Below, piece after piece: positions 20,475 through 30,240 of a stretch of DNA of 64,000 bases. Under the pieces are notes generated by a model. That model was not told the origin of the DNA and did not search any database. It saw nothing but the letters and a program-made list of their open reading frames with translations. The stretch covers positions 124,001 through 188,000 of the forward strand of contig CAIFEV010000004.1 in NCBI GenBank assembly GCA_903789615.1, written 5' to 3'. The DNA is from an uncultured Lachnospiraceae bacterium (GTDB lineage: Bacteria; Bacillota; Clostridia; Lachnospirales; Lachnospiraceae). The position numbers and the translations under genes are program-made. Position 1 is the stretch's first letter; each line of letters begins with the position of its first letter.

Positions 20475-21515
20475 TCAGTATCGCGCATCGTTTCCAAACG
20501 CCGCGAAGCTGTACCCCTGGCTTCTCGCATAATCGAGAAAATCACCCAGGACCGCCGTATTCGTGTCCGACACGGCATGCAGCAGATAAATCGCACCGGG
20601 GTGAAGCTGATCTTGCATCTCCTGAAGCGCTTCCGTCTGATCCGGCTGTGCAGAAGTGTCCCAGTCGTGGTACGCGAAACTCCAGAACACACACTCAAAC
20701 CCCATCGAGTTCATCAGCGCAAGGCTCTGCTCGGAGAACTGCCCTTCCGGATACCGGAAATAGCGCATCTCATACCCGTATGTGTCGTACACCTCGTCTT
20801 CCAGCGGCATCACATCCTCAACCTGCTCCTCGAGTGAATACGACGGCTCACCGGCCGACGGATGACTTATGGTGTGATTGCCAACCGTGTGTCCCTCTGA
20901 AATCATGCGCTGCAGAATATCCGGCTTGGAATCAAAGAACGCCTGCGTTATAAAAAATGTGCCCCGGATGCCCCGTGCGTCCAGTGTATCCAGGATTTTT
21001 TCCGTGTTCCCCACGTCATACCCGCAGTCAAAGGTCACATAGATCGTCTTTTCACTGGTGTCGGCCAGCCATACGGCATCATAATTCGTGCCGTACTTGC
21101 TCATGTAATACTTGTATCCGTTCGGGACGTTGTTTTCGTCTCTGTCGTTCAGGTTTGCCCCCGTTCCGATCGAAGTATTATCGAGTGCGCGAAGACTGTC
21201 CGTGATCTCAACCCGGTGGATCTGCCGTCCGCCGGACTGTGTCGTGACAGCTGCCGCCGTCTGGGACTGTGCGGACGTCTCACCCCTGGTCTCCTCCCCG
21301 GACGAAGCGCTTGCGATTCCGGATGCAGTCGGATCCTGCCCCGCCGCATTCCTGCGGCTGCTGAACGCGCTGACTCCGCCGACAAGAGCCACGACGACAG
21401 CCGCCGCAGAGAAGGCGGCCAGAATCATCTTCAGTCTGCTTCTGTTCGAGTACCATCGGCGCATATCCCGTCGGATCGGCACTCTTTTATTTTCTTTTCT
21501 TTCTTCCTCTTCCAT
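20475..21515 (-). CDS. Membrane-anchored PdaA-like polysaccharide (MurNAc) deacetylase
   Basis: A 346-residue protein: a basic cytoplasmic start, one membrane segment (about 30-50), a Ser/Thr/Gln-rich linker (55-95), then a NodB-fold deacetylase domain. The catalytic motifs are intact: TFDCGYD (motif 1), GNHTISHPS with both metal-binding histidines, FRYPEGQFS, and LLHAVSDTN with the motif-5 histidine. TFDxGY and the C-terminal layout resemble PdaA, which deacetylates muramic acid on the way to spore-cortex delta-lactam; that role is inferred. The second of two adjacent ATGs is chosen for better spacing from GGAGG. Two close paralogues lie at 46.7-48.8 kb. Confidence 0.88.
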   Translation of the reverse strand: MEEEERKENKRVPIRRDMRRWYSNRSRLKMILAAFSAAAVVVALVGGVSAFSSRRNAAGQDPTASGIASASSGEETRGETSAQSQTAAAVTTQSGGRQIHRVEITDSLRALDNTSIGTGANLNDRDENNVPNGYKYYMSKYGTNYDAVWLADTSEKTIYVTFDCGYDVGNTEKILDTLDARGIRGTFFITQAFFDSKPDILQRMISEGHTVGNHTISHPSAGEPSYSLEEQVEDVMPLEDEVYDTYGYEMRYFRYPEGQFSEQSLALMNSMGFECVFWSFAYHDWDTSAQPDQTEALQEMQDQLHPGAIYLLHAVSDTNTAVLGDFLDYARSQGYSFAAFGNDARY

Positions 21516-21546
21516 CATTCCTCCATATATACAGCTGCGGTCTCTT

Positions 21547-21602
21547 AAAGGAAATTTCCCGGAAGATCCGCCAACGTTTAAAGGATAAAGGAAATTCCCG
21601 GA
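21547..21602 (-). promoter_or_regulatory. Direct repeats and candidate promoter upstream of the PdaA-like gene
   Basis: Two near-identical repeats, AAAGGAAATTTCCCGGA (21547-21563) and AAAGGAAATTCCCGGA (21587-21602), start 40 bases apart, each with a near-palindromic GGAAATTTCC core. On the minus strand a possible promoter, TTGTTT-17-TATCCT, has its spacer over the distal repeat. This looks like a two-site operator; the regulator is unknown. Confidence 0.45.
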
Positions 21603-21648
21603 TAAAACAAGAGAAACACCGGTAAAACTTTTCCATTTGCAGGCAGTT

Positions 21649-21690
21649 AAAAAGCAGCTGTACGGAGAAATCCCGCACAGCCGCTTTTTT
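21649..21690 (-). terminator. Terminator after ilvC
   Basis: AAAAAGCAGCTGTACGG pairs with CGCACAGCCGCTTTTTT across an 8-base loop with a few mismatches. T-tracts occur on both strands. It lies 20 bases beyond the ilvC stop and separates it from the PdaA-like gene. Confidence 0.8.
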
Positions 21691-21709
21691 AAAACTGTTG
21701 ATTTTGAAA

Positions 21710-22756
<1,047 letters not shown>

Positions 22757-22766
22757 TTACCTTTAT

Positions 22767-23258
22767 TCATTTTAAAATCGAAGTGCCGCGCTCCAGGGCC
22801 GTGATTCCGGTCCTCGCGATTTCTTCGATCTTAAAATCTTTGAGAAGCTCGATAAATGCGTGAAGTTTATCCTGTTCTCCGGTAATCTCGATAATCATGG
22901 ATTCCGGTCCGGCATCGATAATGTTCGCGCGGAAAATGTCTACAATGGAAAGAATGTCCTTTCGGGTGGCAGCATCGCATCTTACCTTAATCAGCATCAG
23001 CTCCCGGTTGACAGAAGAATCCGGCGGAAGTTCCTTGATTTCCTTGACATCAATCAGCTTGGCCAGCTGCTTCTGAATCTGTTCAAGCACGGCATCGTCT
23101 CCGCTTGTGGCGATTGTGATCCGGGTGAGGCCCTCATCCAGAAGATGCCCGGCAGTAATACTCTCGATGTTGTATCCCCTGCGGGTGAAAAGACCCGCTA
23201 CCCGGCTAAGAACTCCTGTCGAATTCTCAACCAGTATGGAAAAGACTGCATTTCTCAA
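22767..23258 (-). CDS. ilvN: Acetolactate synthase regulatory (small) subunit IlvN
   Basis: A 163-residue protein with an N-terminal ACT domain (FSILVENSTGVLSRVAGLFTRRGYNIESITAG) and a C-terminal ACT-like domain. It binds valine and regulates the catalytic subunit. Full length. It is the first gene of an ilvN-ilvC unit behind a consensus promoter with a very short leader. The large subunit ilvB is not adjacent, so it must be encoded elsewhere. Confidence 0.95.
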   Translation of the reverse strand: MRNAVFSILVENSTGVLSRVAGLFTRRGYNIESITAGHLLDEGLTRITIATSGDDAVLEQIQKQLAKLIDVKEIKELPPDSSVNRELMLIKVRCDAATRKDILSIVDIFRANIIDAGPESMIIEITGEQDKLHAFIELLKDFKIEEIARTGITALERGTSILK

Positions 23259-23293
23259 GCTGTTTCCTGCCTTTCTGCTTGAAATTATCGCAT

Positions 23294-23322
23294 ATTATAG
23301 TGATTGCAATTTAAACTGTCAA
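23294..23322 (-). promoter_or_regulatory. Consensus promoter of ilvN-ilvC
   Basis: On the minus strand TTGACA (23317-23322) and TATAAT (23294-23299) match consensus exactly with a 17-base spacer. The predicted start leaves only about 30 bases before the ilvN ATG, too short for a T-box or attenuator leader. Confidence 0.9.
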
Positions 23323-23335
23323 CCTGATTCCGCAT

Positions 23336-24190
23336 TTACTTTGATTTTTTCGCTTTTACGCGTCGAATCACTCTGTCTTTCACCAGAAGTACGCGGAAAT
23401 TCCAGCCATCGCATTCCGTTTCGAACGTATCGCCCACTTCCGGTATCCGCCCCATTCGGTCTGTCATAAACCCGTTGACAGTGGTGATGTCCTCGGGAAC
23501 GTCAAAATGGACTCCCAGTTTCTCCTCCACGTCATCAAGTTGTGCCTGTCCGCTGATGATCCACGAGCCGTCCGTATCCGGGATAATGTCCCGGTCCTCC
23601 TCGTCGTGCTCGTCCTCTATATCTCCGACGAGCTCCTCCAGGATATCTTCCATCGTGACAATCCCCGCCGTCTGACCGTACTCGTCGATTACGACCGCCA
23701 TGTGGATCTTGCGGTGCTGCATGATGCGGAAGAGCTTATTGATATTCTGCGTCTCCGGGATGAAATACGGCGGGATCAGCAGGTCATCCCCCAGATCCGA
23801 GAGCTGCCGGTTCCGGAGCTCCGGCTTAAGATACCCGCCGGCGAGATCCTTCAGGTGCATGATGCCAATGACATTGTCGATGTCGCCATTTATCACCGGG
23901 TGCCTGGAATACCGGTCCTCGACCGCCCTCTCAAGCGCCTCTTCCACAGTCATGGACCCGCTGAAGCTGTCGATCTCGGCCGTGTGCGTCATGATCTCAT
24001 GCACCTGCGTATCGGAAAAATTCAGAACATTCCCGATCATCTCGGCTTCACTGTCACGCAGAGCTCCGCTCTCCTGCCCCTCATTCACAAGGTCGAGAAT
24101 CTCCTCCTCCGTCACCTTGTCAGCTTTTTTTCTGTGAAAGAGTCCGGAAAAAAAAGTATCCTTTCGGTCCCCAGGATCATCCCCGTTCAT
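23336..24190 (-). CDS. CorC/HlyC-type CBS-domain protein
   Basis: A 284-residue cytosolic protein of the CorC/TlyC family. A short charged N-terminus leads into VTEEEILDLVNEGQESGAL, then a tandem CBS pair (IMTHTAEIDSF and AVVIDEYGQTAGIVTMEDIL) and a C-terminal CorC_HlyC domain (EKLGVHFDVPEDITTVNGFM). The membrane DUF21 domain of longer relatives is absent, as in Escherichia coli CorC. The family is linked to magnesium/cobalt efflux and, by older annotation, haemolysin; the function here is unproven. It lies downstream of alr. Confidence 0.88.
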   Translation of the reverse strand: MNGDDPGDRKDTFFSGLFHRKKADKVTEEEILDLVNEGQESGALRDSEAEMIGNVLNFSDTQVHEIMTHTAEIDSFSGSMTVEEALERAVEDRYSRHPVINGDIDNVIGIMHLKDLAGGYLKPELRNRQLSDLGDDLLIPPYFIPETQNINKLFRIMQHRKIHMAVVIDEYGQTAGIVTMEDILEELVGDIEDEHDEEDRDIIPDTDGSWIISGQAQLDDVEEKLGVHFDVPEDITTVNGFMTDRMGRIPEVGDTFETECDGWNFRVLLVKDRVIRRVKAKKSK

Positions 24191-24218
24191 GTGTATCCCC
24201 TGTTCCTTTCCATTCGAT

Positions 24219-25418
24219 TTATTGTAAATTCCAGTCTGTGTAAAACCAGTCCCGGCGCAGTACGGTTTTGCCGCCCTTCAGATATACCCTCGGGATCCGC
24301 TTCCCGAGATCACAGACAAACTCATAATTAAACGTTCCGGCCTTCGCAGCAGCATCCTCAACCGTTATGACCGCTTCCCCCTGGCGCCCGATGAGCGTCA
24401 CCGGCATATGCCGCTTCGCATCCGGGATGTCCGTCACGTCCGCCATGAACTGGTCCATGCACACGCGGCCTATGATCGGTGCTTTTTTTCCGCCTATGAT
24501 GACCTGGCCTCTGTTTGACAGATTCCGCGGATATCCGTCGCCGTATCCGGCCGTCACCGTCGCAATGCGCGTCGGTCTCTTCGTGACAAATGTTCCGCCG
24601 TACCCGACAGCCGTTCCTGCCGGGACATCTTTAATCATTGCGATCCGGCTGGTGAGCGAGATGACCGGTTTAAGCTGCACCCCCGCTTTATTCACCGCAT
24701 CGGAAGGATACATGCCGTAGAGCGATATTCCCAGCCGCACGCCGTCCATCCTGAAGTCCGGAAGATCGATGACAGCCGCCGAATTGGCGCAGTTGTACAC
24801 CGGAATATCCACTCCAAGCCTTTCCAGCTCCCTGCGGAATGCATCAAAAAGGGCATACTGGTGTTTTGCTGATGCCTTGTTCGTCTCATCGGCTTTTGCA
24901 AAATGTGTAAAGGCACCGCGGATGGAGAGCTGCGGCAGAGCGGCGATCCGTTTCACCATTTCGGCATTTTCTTTTGTCGGCTCCATGCCGATCCGCCGCA
25001 TACCGGTGTCAACCGCTATCTGGCACAGCGCCTCGTGGTTTATTTTTACAGCTGTATCCGAGAGCGCAGCTGCCGTCTCAAAATCAAAGACGACCGCCTC
25101 GATATCATTGGCGATGAGAAGACGGTACTCCTCCGGTTCTACATATCCCAGAAGTTTGACAGCTTTGTCTTTTCCGATTCCGTTGCGGCGCAGATTGACC
25201 GCCTCCGGAAGCGTCGCGACGCAGTACCCGTCCACAAGATCCTCAAGAGCCTTTGCAACGGGAACATCACCGCACCCGTATGCATCCGCCTTGACAACCG
25301 CATAGATCTTTGTCCCGGGACTCACGTTTGAGATCAACGCCTTTGCGTTGGCCCTCACCGCATCCAGATCGACAGTCTCATATAGCCTCTCATACCCGTC
25401 CGTAATACAGACCTCCAA
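24219..25418 (-). CDS. alr: Alanine racemase
   Basis: A PLP enzyme making D-alanine for peptidoglycan, about 399 residues. The PLP lysine lies in IYAVVKADAYGCG and the catalytic tyrosine of the partner subunit in AVGYGGTFV. CMDQFMADVTD also matches. The open frame reaches a GTG at 25436 without a ribosome-binding site; I chose the TTG at 25418 because CGGAGG stands six bases upstream. The exact start is uncertain. It lies between nnr and corC. Confidence 0.92.
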   Translation of the reverse strand: MEVCITDGYERLYETVDLDAVRANAKALISNVSPGTKIYAVVKADAYGCGDVPVAKALEDLVDGYCVATLPEAVNLRRNGIGKDKAVKLLGYVEPEEYRLLIANDIEAVVFDFETAAALSDTAVKINHEALCQIAVDTGMRRIGMEPTKENAEMVKRIAALPQLSIRGAFTHFAKADETNKASAKHQYALFDAFRRELERLGVDIPVYNCANSAAVIDLPDFRMDGVRLGISLYGMYPSDAVNKAGVQLKPVISLTSRIAMIKDVPAGTAVGYGGTFVTKRPTRIATVTAGYGDGYPRNLSNRGQVIIGGKKAPIIGRVCMDQFMADVTDIPDAKRHMPVTLIGRQGEAVITVEDAAAKAGTFNYEFVCDLGKRIPRVYLKGGKTVLRRDWFYTDWNLQ

Positions 25419-25449
25419 ACCATGCCTCCGGGGCACGCGAATTTGCCAT

Positions 25450-26979
25450 TCATTTTAGCACATCCGGCAGATGTCTAACAATATCTTCCGCCAGCATGCA
25501 TCGCTCTCCGAGGGACTTCGCCGCCGCGTCGCCGGCCGCTCCGTGAATATAGACACCGAGTGCAGCAAGCAGCGTATCATCCCGGCCTTTTGCATGCGCA
25601 TATGCCTGAGCGAAAAGTCCGGCGAGCAGCCCGGTCAGCACATCGCCGGACCCTCCGACCGACATGCCGGAATTCCCCGCACAGGAAAGCCAGGTGCGTT
25701 TCCCATCCGTTATCACCGTACGTGCATCCTTCAGAACAACAAGGGTTCCAGTATTGCCGGCAAATTCCGATGCGGCACCGATACTGTCTTTTTTCAGTTC
25801 TGCAACCGGCAGTCCGGTCAGGCGGCTCATCTCCCCCATGTGGGGCGTTATCACCGTGAGGGCCTGCCTGCTCTTCATAAGTCCGATTCCTGCTTCCTTT
25901 TCAGCGGCCAGGCAGTTGAGGGCATCCGCGTCAAGAATCAGAGGGAGATTTTGGCACAGGCACTCGTGCACCAGGCGGTGTGCCGTCTGCCCGGTGCCAA
26001 GGCCCGGCCCTGCGGCGATGCAGGCGGCCCGCTGCGCAGATGCCGCAAGCGTCTGTGCAGCCTGTGTTTCGCTCTCCCAGGTGCTCACGATGGCCTCCGG
26101 CAGCCGGTTTAAAACCGCCAGCCGGTTGTCTTTATGTGTCAGTACCTCCACCAGTCCGGCACCTGCGTGGTATGCCGCTGAAGCGGCAAGACAGGCGGCA
26201 CCGCCGAATTCCTGTGAACCGGCGGCAAGCAGCGCTCTCCCATAGGTTCCTTTGTTGGAGTCGGCCGTCCGGGCCGGCAGAAACGCAAGCTCTTCCTCAC
26301 CGGGACAGCGGACCCAGTTTTCCGTTCCCGTCAGCACCGGCTCCGGCGCAAAACCGATCGGGGCGACGATGAGTTTTCCCGTGCAGGATGCACCCGGATA
26401 CAGGAAATGCCCCCGCTTTGCGTACCCGAATGTCACGGTTTCATCCGCCCGGATCGCGGCCCCCTCCGCCTGACCGGTCGTGGCCATGACGCCGGAGGCT
26501 ATGTCTATGGAGAGAACCCTTGCGCCCGCGTTATTGACCGCCTTGATAAGGGAAGCGTACGGCTCTTTCACAGGACGGTTCAGCCCGATCCCGAAAATCG
26601 CGTCCACGATGATATCGTAACCGGCAAGAACCGGCATCTCATACGCGTAATAGACCGGAATATTCAGCGCGGCGAGAATTTCCCGCTGCCGTTCGAGTTC
26701 CTCCGTTCCTTTTTTCTCCCGGCTGCCGAAAAGCAGAACATCTGCCTTAAATCCTCTTTCGTGCAGCTGCCTTGCGGCAGCAAGTCCGTCCGCACCGTTG
26801 TTCCCATATGTGCAGACACAAAGAATGCGGGTGTTAATGCCTGGCCTGAAATCGCGTATCAGAGCTTCGGTCACAGCCAGCGCCGCCCGCTCCATCAGAA
26901 CCAAAGAAGGGATGCGGAACTTCTGAATCGATTCCGCATCCACCCGTTTTGCTTCTTCTGCTGTCAGAAGTGCTCTCAT
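25450..26979 (-). CDS. nnr: Bifunctional NAD(P)H-hydrate repair enzyme Nnr (epimerase + dehydratase)
   Basis: A 509-residue fusion that repairs hydrated NADH/NADPH. The N-terminal YjeF_N epimerase domain (1-210) has VCTYGNNGADGLAAARQL and VDAIFGIGLNRP. The C-terminal ribokinase-like dehydratase has TVITPHMGEMSRLTG and the nucleotide-binding GNSGMSVGGSGDVLTGLLAG. Its ATG overlaps the rex stop codon (ATGA), so NADH sensing and NAD(P)H repair are co-expressed. It is followed by alr. Confidence 0.95.
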   Translation of the reverse strand: MRALLTAEEAKRVDAESIQKFRIPSLVLMERAALAVTEALIRDFRPGINTRILCVCTYGNNGADGLAAARQLHERGFKADVLLFGSREKKGTEELERQREILAALNIPVYYAYEMPVLAGYDIIVDAIFGIGLNRPVKEPYASLIKAVNNAGARVLSIDIASGVMATTGQAEGAAIRADETVTFGYAKRGHFLYPGASCTGKLIVAPIGFAPEPVLTGTENWVRCPGEEELAFLPARTADSNKGTYGRALLAAGSQEFGGAACLAASAAYHAGAGLVEVLTHKDNRLAVLNRLPEAIVSTWESETQAAQTLAASAQRAACIAAGPGLGTGQTAHRLVHECLCQNLPLILDADALNCLAAEKEAGIGLMKSRQALTVITPHMGEMSRLTGLPVAELKKDSIGAASEFAGNTGTLVVLKDARTVITDGKRTWLSCAGNSGMSVGGSGDVLTGLLAGLFAQAYAHAKGRDDTLLAALGVYIHGAAGDAAAKSLGERCMLAEDIVRHLPDVLK

Positions 26980-27629
26980 TGCTCTTCCCTTTCCTTCATA
27001 CTCCCCTGGCCGGACAGACTGTATGACAGACGCATCAGACTCTCCGAGAGATGAACATTCTCAACCGGGATAGAATCCGGCACATTCAAATCCGTGTGCG
27101 CGAAATTCCAGATTGCTTTGATTCCGCTGTCTACAAGCACTTTTGTGATCGACGCGGCCGCAGATTTCGGCACCAGCAGTGCCGCGATCTCGATATGATT
27201 GTCACGGATGAAATCCGGCAGTTTGTCCATCATCTGAACTTTCACGCCGGAGATCTCTTTCCCCTCCTTTGCCGGATCATTGTCAAAAATTCCCTCCAGG
27301 CAGAATCCCCTTTTGCGGAAATCGCTGTACTTTGCAATGGCCTGCCCGAAATTTCCGGCTCCGATGATGATCATCGAGTGCGGGCGGTCAATCCCAAGAA
27401 TCTTCGCGATTTCATTGAAAAGATGCTCAACATTATACCCATATCCCTGCTGCCCGAATCCTCCGAAATTGTTCAGGTCCTGCCGGATCTGGGAAGCTGT
27501 CACCTTCATCCGGGCGCTGAGCTCTTTCGAGGATATCCTCTCGACTCCGCTGTCCTTCAGTTCTCCCAGATACCGGTAATACCGCGGCAGTCTGCGGATG
27601 ACAACCGATGAAATTTTTTTAGTACCCAT
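26976..27629 (-). CDS. rex: Redox-sensing transcriptional repressor Rex
   Basis: A 217-residue repressor that leaves DNA when NADH/NAD+ rises. The winged-helix N-terminus has ISSVVIRRLPRYYRYLGEL and KVTASQIRQDLNNFGGFGQQG. The Rossmann domain has MIIIGAGNFGQAIAKY. I chose the ATG at 27629, which follows GGAGGTGTAC, over an in-frame GTG six bases earlier that overlaps the ribosome-binding site. Likely targets are fermentation genes, but I found no convincing Rex operator in this window. Confidence 0.95.
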   Translation of the reverse strand: MGTKKISSVVIRRLPRYYRYLGELKDSGVERISSKELSARMKVTASQIRQDLNNFGGFGQQGYGYNVEHLFNEIAKILGIDRPHSMIIIGAGNFGQAIAKYSDFRKRGFCLEGIFDNDPAKEGKEISGVKVQMMDKLPDFIRDNHIEIAALLVPKSAAASITKVLVDSGIKAIWNFAHTDLNVPDSIPVENVHLSESLMRLSYSLSGQGSMKEREEQ

Positions 27630-27668
27630 GTACACCTCCGCCGGAAACGTTCATCCCGGTGACAGATT

Positions 27669-27782
27669 ATTATAGAAAGGCAGTTTCCTCCAACTATAAC
27701 TCTTATATGATAATTCTTTCACAGCAAAAATAAAAGTCCTGTCTCCCGTATTTCTTTCATTTCGCCGGGAATGATGTATACT
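27669..27782. promoter_or_regulatory. Divergent promoter region between rex and the ABC-F gene
   Basis: A TATAAT on the minus strand at 27669-27674 (for rex) has no good -35. A TATACT on the plus strand at 27777-27782 (for the ABC-F gene) has a poor -35 (CTTTCA, 17-base spacing). The 220-base region otherwise shows no hairpin or clear operator. Confidence 0.4.
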
Positions 27783-27849
27783 GAAAAGGATTATGCGCTT
27801 TTTGGGAAGGCAGAAAACCATCTGCTCACTTCCGGATCTGGAGAATACT

Positions 27850-29778
27850 ATGCTGCTAAGTGTATCGGGCATTGAGAAAACATTTGCCGGGAAAACCGTT
27901 CTGAAGGATGCATCCTTCACGCTGGACAGCCGCGAAAAGGCCGCAATTGTCGGCATCAACGGCGCAGGAAAGTCGACATTCTTAAATATCATCACCGGGG
28001 AACTTGACACGGATGCGGGAACTGTCGCCCTCGCGCAGGGTGCTGTCACCGGCTATCTTCATCAGAATCAGAATCTGCACGGCACGCAGTCCATCTACGA
28101 GGAGCTTCTGCACGTGCGCCAGGATCTTCTCGATGAGGAAGCAGCCATTGTCGCCATGGAGAAAAATATGGCCGGGGTACCGGAAGGGAAGCTTACCGGA
28201 TACCTTGAGAAATATCACGCACTCTCGGATGATTTCCAGCGCAAGAACGGGTATGCCTACAAGGGAGAGGTGACCGGTATCCTGAAAGGACTGGGCTTTT
28301 CTGAAGACGACTTCCGCCTGCCGGTCGGAACACTTTCAGGCGGTCAGAAGACCCGCGTTGCGCTGGGAAAACTGCTGCTGATGAAGCCGGATCTGCTTCT
28401 GCTGGACGAGCCGACCAACCACCTGGATATCCATTCGATCCAGTGGCTCGAAGGATATCTGAACAGTTATCCCGGTGCAGTACTTCTGGTTGCCCACGAC
28501 CGGTACTTCATGGACCGGACCGTGAATAAAATCATCGAAATCGAAAACGGTCACTGCACCGTCTTTACCGGCAATTACACGGATTACTCCCGGAAAAAAG
28601 AAATCATCCGCAACATGCAGATGAAGGAATATCTGAATCAGCAGCGGGACATACAGCATCAGGAAGCTGTCATCCGGAAGCTGAAACAGTTCAACCGGGA
28701 GAAGTCGATCCGCCGGGCTGAGTCCAGAGAGAAAATGCTGGACAGAATCACCCCGGTGGAGAAACCCGAAGAATTGAATGATTCCATGCAGATCCGCCTC
28801 TCACCGCGTGTGGAGTCGGGTAAAGACGTGCTGAGTGTGGATGGGCTTTCCAAGGCTTTTGACGGAAACGCTCCGCTTTTTAAAGATCTGTCCTTTGAGA
28901 TTTACCGCGGCGAACGGGTCGCTCTGATCGGCGACAACGGGACCGGAAAGACCACGATCCTGAAAATCCTGAACGGAATTATTCCGGCCGATTCCGGGAC
29001 TGTCCGGATCGGCACGAAGGTATCCATCGGATACTATGACCAGGAGCACCACGTCCTTGATCCGGACAAGTCTCTCTTTGACGAACTTCACGACGCCTAT
29101 CCGGATCTGGACAATACCACAATCCGCAGCACGCTGGCGGCATTTCTGTTCACCGGCGATGACGTGTTCAAACTCATCCGGGATCTCTCCGGCGGTGAGC
29201 GCGGCCGTGTGTCGCTTGCAAAGCTCATGCTGTCCAATGCAAACTTTCTGATTCTGGATGAGCCGACCAATCACCTGGACATCACATCAAAAGAGATCCT
29301 CGAGAGCGCCATTAACAGCTATACCGGCACGGTCCTGTATGTCTCGCATGACCGGTACTTCATCAACAAAACAGCAACCCGGATCATGGAGCTCACGGAA
29401 GGGACACTTCTAAACTACATCGGAAATTACGATTATTATCTTGAGAAAAAGGAGGCTGTCACCGCCGCCGCGAAAATCTCCGGTACACCGGATAACGCAG
29501 AACCTTTGCCAAAGTCAGAAAACAGGGCCGAACAGTTCCGGAAAGATAAGGAAGCGAAAAAGGAAGAAAAACGCAGAAAGGCGGCCTTAAAAGACTGCGA
29601 GGATACAATCGGCCGTCTTGAGGAAAAACTTTCGGATATCGAAAGAGAAATGGCCGATCCCGCCAATTCCACAAACGCGGGAAAACTCGGAGAACTTCAG
29701 AAACAGAAGGATGAGACCGACTCCAGACTCGAAGCATTATATGAACAGTGGGAACAACTGTCCCAGGAAGTGCTGTAA
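27850..29778 (+). CDS. ABC-F family ATP-binding protein
   Basis: A soluble protein of 642 residues with two ABC ATPase domains and no membrane segments. Domain 1 has GINGAGKST, LSGGQKTRVALGKLL and LLLDEPTNHLDI; domain 2 has GDNGTGKTT, LSGGERGRVSLAKLM and LILDEPTNHLDI. The interdomain P-site linker contains KLKQFNREKSIRRAESREK, and a basic coiled-coil tail follows domain 2 (about 560-640). ABC-F proteins act on ribosomes; some protect against antibiotics, others such as Uup-like proteins are housekeeping, and I cannot assign the subfamily. I chose ATG 27850 (GGAG upstream) over an upstream ATG at 27793 near the predicted transcript start. Confidence 0.93.
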   Translation: MLLSVSGIEKTFAGKTVLKDASFTLDSREKAAIVGINGAGKSTFLNIITGELDTDAGTVALAQGAVTGYLHQNQNLHGTQSIYEELLHVRQDLLDEEAAIVAMEKNMAGVPEGKLTGYLEKYHALSDDFQRKNGYAYKGEVTGILKGLGFSEDDFRLPVGTLSGGQKTRVALGKLLLMKPDLLLLDEPTNHLDIHSIQWLEGYLNSYPGAVLLVAHDRYFMDRTVNKIIEIENGHCTVFTGNYTDYSRKKEIIRNMQMKEYLNQQRDIQHQEAVIRKLKQFNREKSIRRAESREKMLDRITPVEKPEELNDSMQIRLSPRVESGKDVLSVDGLSKAFDGNAPLFKDLSFEIYRGERVALIGDNGTGKTTILKILNGIIPADSGTVRIGTKVSIGYYDQEHHVLDPDKSLFDELHDAYPDLDNTTIRSTLAAFLFTGDDVFKLIRDLSGGERGRVSLAKLMLSNANFLILDEPTNHLDITSKEILESAINSYTGTVLYVSHDRYFINKTATRIMELTEGTLLNYIGNYDYYLEKKEAVTAAAKISGTPDNAEPLPKSENRAEQFRKDKEAKKEEKRRKAALKDCEDTIGRLEEKLSDIEREMADPANSTNAGKLGELQKQKDETDSRLEALYEQWEQLSQEVL

Positions 29779-29822
29779 AGAGGTCCGATGTCCGCAAACC
29801 CGCACCAGCTCTTGAGTTTCCA

Positions 29823-29851
29823 TTGACAGTACCGGTTAAATAGAGTATAAA
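29823..29851 (+). promoter_or_regulatory. Promoter of the HU gene
   Basis: TTGACA (29823-29828) and TATAAA (29846-29851) are separated by 17 bases. AAGGAGGT (29873-29880) is the ribosome-binding site, eight bases from the ATG. Confidence 0.9.
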
Positions 29852-29888
29852 TAGTACATATCAATCAGGCACAAGGAGGTCCCTCTTA

Positions 29889-30170
29889 ATGAACAAGAGT
29901 GAGTTAATTGCCGCTGTTGCTGAGAAATCCGGTCTCTCAAAAAAGGATTCCGAGAAGGCTCTCGCAGCTTTCACTGCAGCTGTGACAGAGGAGCTGAAGA
30001 AGGATCAGAAGGTACAGCTTGTAGGGTTCGGAACATTTGAAGTATCCAGCAGAGCTGCACGCACGGGAAAGAATCCCCAGACAGGGAAGGAAATTGAGAT
30101 CCCTGCATCAAAGGCTCCGAAATTCAAAGCCGGAAAGACTTTGAAAGCAGCAGTCAATGCAAGCAAGTGA
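29889..30170 (+). CDS. hup: HU-family nucleoid DNA-binding protein
   Basis: A 93-residue histone-like protein beginning [20 protein letters not shown]. The beta-arm region has [25 protein letters not shown], including the conserved GFGTF and RxGxNPxTG signatures, and the lysine-rich end [10 protein letters not shown]. It bends and compacts DNA as a dimer. Strong promoter, near-perfect Shine-Dalgarno sequence and an immediate terminator suggest a highly expressed monocistronic gene. Confidence 0.97.
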   Translation: MNKSELIAAVAEKSGLSKKDSEKALAAFTAAVTEELKKDQKVQLVGFGTFEVSSRAARTGKNPQTGKEIEIPASKAPKFKAGKTLKAAVNASK

Positions 30171-30184
30171 ATTTCTGTGATCTG

Positions 30185-30219
30185 AAAAAGCCGGTTCGGT
30201 ATCCGAGCCGGCTTTTTCT
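30185..30219 (+). terminator. Rho-independent terminator after the HU gene
   Basis: AAAAAGCCGGTTCGG pairs with CGAGCCGGCTTTTT across a tiny loop, followed by TTTTTCTTTG. The hairpin ends about 20 bases before the CYTH ATG. Confidence 0.9.
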
Positions 30220-30240
30220 TTGCGCCTGAAGGAGCATTTT

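Noticed and set aside
23259-23335. A T-box or other riboswitch upstream of ilvN.
   Set aside because: Only about 75 bases lie between ilvN and corC, and the consensus promoter uses most of them.
27651-28049. A 132-codon minus-strand frame between rex and the ABC-F gene.
   Set aside because: Mostly antisense to the conserved Walker A region of the ABC-F gene and Ser/Phe-rich low-quality sequence.
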